NCBI RefSeq assembly: GCF_937889215.1
Contig: NZ_CALBEX010000246.1
Span: forward strand, 1 to 12,511
DNA: 12,511 nucleotides
Origin: an uncultured Limnohabitans sp.
GTDB lineage: Bacteria; Pseudomonadota; Gammaproteobacteria; Burkholderiales; Burkholderiaceae_C
Reading direction: 5' to 3'
The number at the start of each line of letters is the position of its first letter. Within the stretch, counting starts at the first letter, position 1. Below, piece after piece: positions 7,194 through 12,511 of this stretch. The notes below the pieces were generated by a model that ran no database searches, was not told the DNA's origin, and saw only the letters and a program-made list of their open reading frames with translations. The position numbers and the translations under genes were made by a program.

Positions 7194-8549
7194 ATGAAAT
7201 TTGATCTGATTGCCACCCGTCAAGCCATTTTGTCGGGCGAGAAACAAGCCCAAGCGGTGGCGCAGGCCTGTTTGGCTGTGGCCCAAAGTCCAGCTTGTGA
7301 ACACGTGTTCACGCAGTTGACCCCCGATTCACTCTTGCGCGCCGCAGCCCAAGCGCAAGGGAACGCCAAACCCTTGGCTGGTCTGGCGGTCTCCATCAAG
7401 GATCTGTTTGATGTCCAAGGGCAGAGCACGGCGGCGGGGTCACTGGTTTTGCAAAACAGCCTGCCCGCCCAGCAAGATGCCGCCGCAGTTGCGCGTTTGC
7501 GTGCGGCAGGCGCCGGCCTGATCGGGCGCACCAACATGGTCGAATTTGCTTTTTCGGGCGTAGGCACCAACCCGCACCACGGCACGCCGGCGGCTTGGGA
7601 TGCCCAAAGTGACCGCGCTGTTGGCCCCCCCGGGCAGCCCCATGTGCCGGGTGGCTCCAGCTCAGGCGCGGCCGTGTCGGTGGCGTCTGGTGCCGCCTTC
7701 ATCGGGCTGGGTTCAGACACGGGCGGCTCGATCCGTGTGCCTGCTGCCCTGAATGGCATCGTGGGCTTCAAAAACACCGCCCGGCGTGTCCCAACGCATG
7801 GGGCCATCCCCTTGTCCACCACTCTGGACACCATTTGCGCCATGACGCGCACGGTGCGCGACACGATTTTGGCCCACGAAATTCTTTCTGCAAGGGCAGT
7901 CCCCCGTGGGCTGCGCCCACTGCAAGGGTACCGCTTGGCCGTGGTGCAAAACCTGATGCAAAACGACATGGACAACAACGTGACGCAGGCTTTTGAGCGC
8001 AGCCTCAACGCGCTTCGGACAGCCGGCGCACGCATCGACGAGATCGCGCTGACAGAACTGAACGAATTGGCACCCATGATGAGCACCGGCGGCTTCAGCC
8101 CGGCCGAAGGCTTTGCCTGGCATCGCGAGCTGCTCGGCCGCGATGCTGAACGCTACGACCCGCGTGTGGCCCATCGCCTGTTGCGCGGCGCCAGCATGAA
8201 AGCCCACGAATACATGGATTTGGTGCAAGTGCGCCAGCAATGGATACGACGGGTCGAAACCGCATTGGTCGGCTACGACGCCGTCCTGTCGCCCACCACC
8301 CCGATCACGGCACCGAAAATCAGCGAAGTCGCCCCTGGTCCCGAGCGCGATGCTGAGTTTTTTCGAGTCAACAGTTTGCTGCTGCGCAACACCAGCGCCG
8401 TGAACACATTGGATGGCTGCGGCATCTCTCTGCCCTGCCACGCACCGGGCGAATTGCCCGTGGGCTTGATGGCTTGGCATGCCGCCATGCACGACGACAC
8501 CATTTTGCAACTGGCCTTGTTGCTCGAGCCCCTGCTGCAACATCACTGA
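7194..8549 (+). CDS. Amidase-signature family hydrolase
   Basis: This 451-residue protein belongs to the amidase signature family, which hydrolyses C-N amide bonds. The Lys-cisSer-Ser triad is complete: K69 in VSIKD, S155 in VPGGSSSG and S179 in SDTGGSIRVPA, with the standard 24-residue spacing between the two serines. Other family pieces are GRTNMVEFAFSGVGTNPHHG (111-130) and FKNTARRVPTHG. It resembles GatA, but there is no gatB or gatC nearby, it is shorter than typical GatA (about 490 residues), and its C-terminal half is divergent, so a free-standing amidase is more likely. The substrate is unknown. The start is the ATG at 7194 with only a weak AAGAG upstream; a TTG at 7167 is possible. 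It ends 4 bp before the NAD(P)HX repair gene and is likely co-transcribed with it. Confidence 0.9.
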   Translation: MKFDLIATRQAILSGEKQAQAVAQACLAVAQSPACEHVFTQLTPDSLLRAAAQAQGNAKPLAGLAVSIKDLFDVQGQSTAAGSLVLQNSLPAQQDAAAVARLRAAGAGLIGRTNMVEFAFSGVGTNPHHGTPAAWDAQSDRAVGPPGQPHVPGGSSSGAAVSVASGAAFIGLGSDTGGSIRVPAALNGIVGFKNTARRVPTHGAIPLSTTLDTICAMTRTVRDTILAHEILSARAVPRGLRPLQGYRLAVVQNLMQNDMDNNVTQAFERSLNALRTAGARIDEIALTELNELAPMMSTGGFSPAEGFAWHRELLGRDAERYDPRVAHRLLRGASMKAHEYMDLVQVRQQWIRRVETALVGYDAVLSPTTPITAPKISEVAPGPERDAEFFRVNSLLLRNTSAVNTLDGCGISLPCHAPGELPVGLMAWHAAMHDDTILQLALLLEPLLQHH

Positions 8550-8553
8550 CTTC

Positions 8554-10056
8554 ATGCACACCCTGAGCCGCTCACACGACTGGCCCATCCTGGGGCCTGC
8601 GCAGGTGCGGCAGCTGGAGCCGCTGCTTCAGGCCCTCAACCCTACGCCTCTGATGCAAAGCGCTGGCCTTGCCTGCGCCAAACTGGCCTTGGCCTTGGCA
8701 CCGCATGCTCGGCGTATCTGGGTCGCCGCAGGACCAGGCAACAACGGCGGCGACGGCCTGGAGGCGGCTTTGCACCTGCACCAATGGGGCAAAAAGGTGG
8801 TGGTCAGCCTGCTCGTCTCACCGGGTCCCGGCCCTGAAGATGCGCAAGCGGCCTTGCAACGTGCGCAGCTGGCCGGCGTGCGCATTCAATTCAGCGCGCC
8901 CACCGATTGGCTGCAACAGATGGATGCGCAGGATCTTTGTATCGACGCCTTGCTGGGCATCGGAGCCACAAGACCCTTGAGCGCTGATTTGCAGGCCTGC
9001 GTGCAGGCCATAAAAAACTGCGCTGCCAAGGTGCTGGCCATCGACGCGCCTACTGGGCTGAACCCGCTATCGGGCCAGTGGCTTGATGGCGGCAACAGTG
9101 GAGACACCTTGGCTGTGCAGGCCGACCACACCCTGAGCCTCATCGCCGTGCAAGCCGGTTTGCTCATGGGGCATTGGCGCGACGCCAGCGGCCAAATTTG
9201 GCTAGAAGACTTGGGCTATCTCCCAAGCCAGCACAGCGTCCCGCCACTGGCCTGGCTCAATGCCCCTTACTCTGCTGCGCCCAAGCCCCACGCCAGCCAC
9301 AAAGGCAGCCACGGTGATGTGGCGGTGATTGGCGGCGAAGGCATGTACACAAACGGTATGGGCATGACTGGCGCGGCCATTTTGGCGGCGACAGCGGCCT
9401 TGCATGCGGGTGCGGGTCGTGTCATTTTGAGCCTGATGTCTGGACAAACCAGCGACAACGCACCGCCTGATGTGATGCAACGCGAATTCGAGCGGCTGGC
9501 GCTTGAAAAACTGCATGTGGTGTGCGGCTGTGGTGGAGGCACCGCTGTGCAAGCGGTCTTGCCCGAGGTGCTGCAGCGCAGTAGCGGTCTGGTGCTGGAC
9601 GCCGATGGCCTCAATGCCGTGGCGCAAGACAGCGCACTTCAAGACGCGCTGCGCCAGCGGTCTGCGCACGCGGCAACACAAGCCACCGTCATAACACCCC
9701 ACCCGCTGGAGGCCGCCCGCTTGCTGGGCTGCAACACGCAGCAGGTGCAAAACGACCGCTTGAAAGCAGCACAAGAACTGGCCGAGCGCTTCCAATGCAT
9801 CGTGGCCCTGAAGGGCTCAGGCACCGTGATTGCCGCGCCAGGACGAACGCCGCGCATCAACATCACGGGCAATGGCCGGCTGGCCATTGGCGGCACCGGC
9901 GATGTGTTGGCCGGGCTGGTAGGCGCGCGCATGGCGCAAGGCCAAAACACCTTCGAAGCCGCCTGCGCGGCGGTGGCTCAGCACGGGCAAGTGGCAGATG
10001 ACTGGCCACCAGGCAAGGCACTCACCGCCAGCCGACTGGCCCAGCGGTTGGCCTAA
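8554..10056 (+). CDS. nnr: Bifunctional NAD(P)HX epimerase / ADP-dependent NAD(P)HX dehydratase
   Basis: This enzyme repairs NADHX and NADPHX, the hydrated, damaged forms of NADH and NADPH. The N-terminal epimerase domain (about 1-215) interconverts R and S forms: GPGNNGGDG (60-68), DALLGIG with D131, and IDAPTGLN (163-170). The C-terminal ribokinase-like dehydratase domain (about 245-500) uses ADP to restore the cofactor: HKGSHGDVAVIGG (249-261), LDADGLN (348-354), TPHPLEAARLL (381-391), LKGSGT (419-424) and GGTGDVLAG (446-454), with D450 the expected catalytic acid. The 500 residues match the E. coli fusion protein in layout and length. The usual GNPGMATGG stretch reads GNGRLAIGG here. The ATG at 8554 lacks a clear ribosome binding site and starts 4 bp after the amidase stop, which suggests translational coupling. 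An in-frame ATG at 8479 lies inside the amidase gene and is rejected. Confidence 0.94.
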   Translation: MHTLSRSHDWPILGPAQVRQLEPLLQALNPTPLMQSAGLACAKLALALAPHARRIWVAAGPGNNGGDGLEAALHLHQWGKKVVVSLLVSPGPGPEDAQAALQRAQLAGVRIQFSAPTDWLQQMDAQDLCIDALLGIGATRPLSADLQACVQAIKNCAAKVLAIDAPTGLNPLSGQWLDGGNSGDTLAVQADHTLSLIAVQAGLLMGHWRDASGQIWLEDLGYLPSQHSVPPLAWLNAPYSAAPKPHASHKGSHGDVAVIGGEGMYTNGMGMTGAAILAATAALHAGAGRVILSLMSGQTSDNAPPDVMQREFERLALEKLHVVCGCGGGTAVQAVLPEVLQRSSGLVLDADGLNAVAQDSALQDALRQRSAHAATQATVITPHPLEAARLLGCNTQQVQNDRLKAAQELAERFQCIVALKGSGTVIAAPGRTPRINITGNGRLAIGGTGDVLAGLVGARMAQGQNTFEAACAAVAQHGQVADDWPPGKALTASRLAQRLA

Positions 10057-10062
10057 AAAGCT

Positions 10063-12306
10063 TCAGCGTCGGGGCATGGTGGTCCTCGGGCCTTTTTTCT
10101 TGGCAGCCGCTTTTTTCACCGAAGTCTTGAGCGCCTGAATCGGCGAGCGGTTGCGCTCAGCATCGGCCATTCGGCGATCTTGGGCACCCCTCTTCTTGTC
10201 GCGCCCGCCTTCTGCAAGGGCCGATACGCCTTTGTCGCGCATGGCACGCGGCACCAAATCATCGCCCGCAGTCACCAACCGGAAGTCGATCTTGCGCCCG
10301 TCCAGATCCACCCGGCTGACCTGCACCTGCACCCTGCTGCCGATGGCGTATCGAATGCCGGTGCGCTCGCCGCGCAACTCCTGTCGCAACTCGTCAAAGC
10401 GGAAATACTCGCCGCCCAACTCGGTGATGTGCACCAACCCCTCGACATACAAGGTGTCCAAAGTCACGAAGATGCCGAAGCTGGTGGCCGCAGACACCAC
10501 ACCGCTGTATTCCTCACCCAAGTGCTCACGCATGTATTTGCACTTGAGCCAGGCTTCCACATCGCGGCTGGCTTCATCGGCACGGCGCTCGTTGGCACTG
10601 CAATGCAGGCCCGCGGCCTCCCAGGCGCGTTGGTCGGCGGCCGACATGCGCACCCGTGGCGCAGACGATTCTGGCGCATCGCCTTTGGCTGCACGGCTTT
10701 TTTCAAGACGCTTGGTCAGCTTGGCATGTGCCTCACCGGGCACGGGCAAGCTGGGCAGCGTGTATTTGCGGTCCAGCAAAATCGCCTTGATAACCCGGTG
10801 CACCAACAAATCCGGGTAGCGCCGGATCGGGCTGGTGAAGTGGGTGTAAGCCTCGTAGGCCAAGCCAAAGTGCCCGCTGTTGACCGGGGTGTAGATGGCC
10901 TGCTGCATGGAGCGCAGCAGCATGGTGTGGATCTGCTGCGCGTCCGGGCGGTCCTTGGTCGCTTGGGCAATTTTTTGGAACTCGCTGGTGTGCGGATCGT
11001 CGCTGATGCTCAAGCCCAAACCCATGGCCTTGAGGTAGTTGCGCAAAATGTCTTTTTTCTCGGCCGTCGGGCCTTCGTGCACACGGAACAGGCCGGGGTG
11101 CTTGCCTTGCTGGATGAAGTCGGCGCTGCAGACGTTGGCTGCCAGCATGGCCTCTTCGATCAGGCGGTGCGCTTCGTTGCGCACGCGGGGCACGATCTTT
11201 TCAATACGGCCACTTTCATCACAGACGATTTGCGTCTCTGTGGTTTCAAAGTCCACAGCACCACGCACCGCACGAGAAGCCAGCAGCGCTTTGTAAACGT
11301 CTTGCAGGTTCATCAGGTCGGTGACACGCTCCTTGCGTTTGGCCGCTTCTGGCCCGCGGGTGTTGCCCAAAATGGCCGCGACTTCGGTGTACGTGAAACG
11401 TGCATGGCTGTGCATCACCGCCGGATAAAACTGGTAGGCATGCACATCGCCCTTGGCGTTGACCAGCATGTCACACACCATGCACAAACGGTCCACATCC
11501 GGGTTGAGAGAACACAGGCCGTTGGACAATTTCTCGGGCAGCATGGGTATCACACGGCGCGGGAAATACACGCTGGTGGCGCGGTCGTAGGCATCGATGT
11601 CAATGGCACTGCCGGTTTGCACATAGTGGCTCACATCGGCAATGGCCACCAGCAAACGCCAGCCTTTGCCGCGTCCGACTTTGGCTGGCTCGCAATACAC
11701 CGCATCGTCAAAATCGCGGGCGTCTTCGCCATCGATGGTGACCAAGGGCACATCGCGCAGGTCCACGCGGTCCTTGCGGTCCTTGGCCAGCACCTTGTCG
11801 GGCAGGCCTTTGGCTTGGTCGATGCATTCAGCAGAGAACTCGTGCGGAACGCTGTATTTGCGCACAGCAATTTCGATCTCCATGCCCGGGTCATCGATCT
11901 CACCCAGCACCTCTTTCACGCGGCCAACAGGCTGCCCAAACAAAGCGGGGGGCTCGGTCAATTCGACCACCACCACCTGGCCCGGCTTGGCCGCACCCGT
12001 GGCACTTTTGGGGATCATCACGTCCTGCCCGTAGCGCTTGTCTTCGGGGGCGACCAGCCACAAACCACCTTCGTGCAACAAGCGGCCAATGATGGGCTGT
12101 TCCGGGCGCTCCACGATCTCGACGATGCGCCCTTCGGGACGCCCTTTGCGGTCTTGGCGCACGATGCGAACCTTCAGGCGGTCCTTGTGCAAAACAGCGC
12201 GCATTTCGTTGGGCGAGAGGTAAATATCCGACTCGCCATCGTCGCGAATCAGAAAGCCATGGCCATCGCGGTGACCTTGCACCTGGCCTTCGATTTCGTC
12301 CAGCAT
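10063..12306 (-). CDS. rnr: Ribonuclease R
   Basis: RNase R is a processive 3'-to-5' exoribonuclease that degrades structured RNA, acting in rRNA quality control and tmRNA-linked mRNA decay. From the ATG at 12306 it has 747 residues: two cold-shock-like domains (starting IEGQVQGHRDGHGFLIRDD), the RNB catalytic domain with IDGEDARDFDDAV (D192, D198, D200, D201) and HFTSPIRRYPDLLVHRV, an S1 domain (GEEYSGVVSAATSFGIFV), and a lysine-rich tail ending KKAAAKKKGPRTTMPRR. The four aspartates correspond to E. coli D272, D278, D280 and D281, an offset of exactly 80, so the N-terminal helix-turn-helix region is absent. The start is uncertain: the frame stays open to a TTG at 12339, and an ATT at 12333 has AAGGA six bases upstream. 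The ATG has no clear ribosome binding site. It is convergent with nnr, 6 bp apart. Confidence 0.93.
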   Translation of the reverse strand: MLDEIEGQVQGHRDGHGFLIRDDGESDIYLSPNEMRAVLHKDRLKVRIVRQDRKGRPEGRIVEIVERPEQPIIGRLLHEGGLWLVAPEDKRYGQDVMIPKSATGAAKPGQVVVVELTEPPALFGQPVGRVKEVLGEIDDPGMEIEIAVRKYSVPHEFSAECIDQAKGLPDKVLAKDRKDRVDLRDVPLVTIDGEDARDFDDAVYCEPAKVGRGKGWRLLVAIADVSHYVQTGSAIDIDAYDRATSVYFPRRVIPMLPEKLSNGLCSLNPDVDRLCMVCDMLVNAKGDVHAYQFYPAVMHSHARFTYTEVAAILGNTRGPEAAKRKERVTDLMNLQDVYKALLASRAVRGAVDFETTETQIVCDESGRIEKIVPRVRNEAHRLIEEAMLAANVCSADFIQQGKHPGLFRVHEGPTAEKKDILRNYLKAMGLGLSISDDPHTSEFQKIAQATKDRPDAQQIHTMLLRSMQQAIYTPVNSGHFGLAYEAYTHFTSPIRRYPDLLVHRVIKAILLDRKYTLPSLPVPGEAHAKLTKRLEKSRAAKGDAPESSAPRVRMSAADQRAWEAAGLHCSANERRADEASRDVEAWLKCKYMREHLGEEYSGVVSAATSFGIFVTLDTLYVEGLVHITELGGEYFRFDELRQELRGERTGIRYAIGSRVQVQVSRVDLDGRKIDFRLVTAGDDLVPRAMRDKGVSALAEGGRDKKRGAQDRRMADAERNRSPIQALKTSVKKAAAKKKGPRTTMPRR

Positions 12307-12311
12307 CCCGC

Positions 12312-12340
12312 TGGTTGGAGCTACTTTTTTAATATACAAT
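12312..12340 (+). promoter_or_regulatory. Probable promoter of tRNA-Leu
   Basis: TACAAT (12335-12340) is a good -10 box placed 17 bp before the tRNA gene. At 17 bp upstream, TGGTTG (12312-12317) is a weak -35; TTGGAG (12315-12320) is a better hexamer but at only 14 bp. The promoter overlaps the start region of the divergent rnr gene. Confidence 0.55.
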
Positions 12341-12344
12341 CCTT
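12331..12344 (-). promoter_or_regulatory. Possible ribosome binding site and ATT start for rnr
   Basis: On the minus strand AAGGA (12344-12340) stands six bases before an in-frame ATT codon (12333-12331), which continues AAA AAA GTA into the rnr frame. This is ideal Shine-Dalgarno spacing, while the first ATG (12306) has none. The alternative reading is that TATATT (12336-12331) is the -10 box of the rnr promoter and the ATG is used with a very short leader. Both readings cannot be correct in the same transcript. Confidence 0.3.
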
Positions 12345-12357
12345 GGATTCCTGAGAT

Positions 12358-12442
<85 letters not shown>

Positions 12443-12466
12443 TCTTAAACAAACACATAACCGACA

Positions 12467-12497
12467 AAGCCGATGGCCACAAGCCACCGGCTTTTTT
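12467..12497 (+). terminator. Terminator downstream of tRNA-Leu
   Basis: AAGCCGATGGC and GCCACCGGCTT pair around a 5-base loop (CACAA) with a single A-C mismatch, and a run of six T starts at the end of the stem. It follows the tRNA by 24 bp and fits a short single-tRNA transcript. Confidence 0.85.
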
Positions 12498-12511
12498 GTT
12501 GCCGCAAGCTG

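Noticed and set aside
7194..8549. Calling the amidase GatA, the glutamyl-tRNA amidotransferase subunit
   Set aside because: The triad is shared by the whole amidase family, no gatB or gatC is adjacent, and the length and C-terminal half do not fit typical GatA.
10180..12354. A 724-codon open frame on the plus strand opposite rnr
   Set aside because: It mirrors rnr almost completely, its product is rich in His and Gln in the way of reverse-strand frames, and it shows no domain or ribosome binding site. The RNase R frame has every expected motif.

Overview
The window looks like chromosomal housekeeping DNA from a betaproteobacterium of the order Burkholderiales, probably a Comamonadaceae relative. 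This is inferred from the gene order rpsB-tsf-pyrH-frr-cdsA-dxr-bamA, from the sequence character of the RNase R, BamA and Dxr proteins, and from the moderately GC-rich composition. No database search was possible. I see no insertion sequence, phage gene, CRISPR array, integrase or other mobile DNA, and no clear new system. The unusual points are in the arrangement of genes and in the short regulatory stretches.

Minus strand, positions 1-7165, read right to left: a TGn-extended -10 promoter (near 7156-7164) drives a leader of about 190 nt and then rpsB (ribosomal protein S2), a hairpin terminator or attenuator, tsf (EF-Ts), pyrH (UMP kinase), frr (ribosome recycling factor), a strong intrinsic terminator, cdsA (CDP-diacylglycerol synthase), dxr (DXP reductoisomerase), a 212-bp spacer full of inverted repeats, and the first 508 codons of bamA (outer-membrane assembly pore), which runs off the left edge. 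The block combines translation genes with envelope-building genes (phospholipid, isoprenoid and outer-membrane protein assembly). Two genes that usually sit in this cluster in related bacteria are absent: uppS (expected between frr and cdsA) and rseP (expected between dxr and bamA). Each missing gene is replaced by short non-coding DNA. One piece carries a terminator that touches the cdsA ribosome binding site; the other carries palindromes in front of bamA.

Plus strand, 7194-10056: an amidase-signature hydrolase and, 4 nt later, a bifunctional NAD(P)HX epimerase/dehydratase (metabolite repair), probably one two-gene unit. It diverges from rpsB and meets rnr tail to tail with only 6 bp between the stop codons.

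Right end, 10063-12511: rnr (RNase R, minus strand) lacks the N-terminal helix-turn-helix region known from the E. coli enzyme and has an uncertain, possibly non-AUG, start. It diverges from a complete tRNA-Leu(CAG) gene on the plus strand whose likely promoter lies across the start region of rnr. A terminator follows the tRNA.
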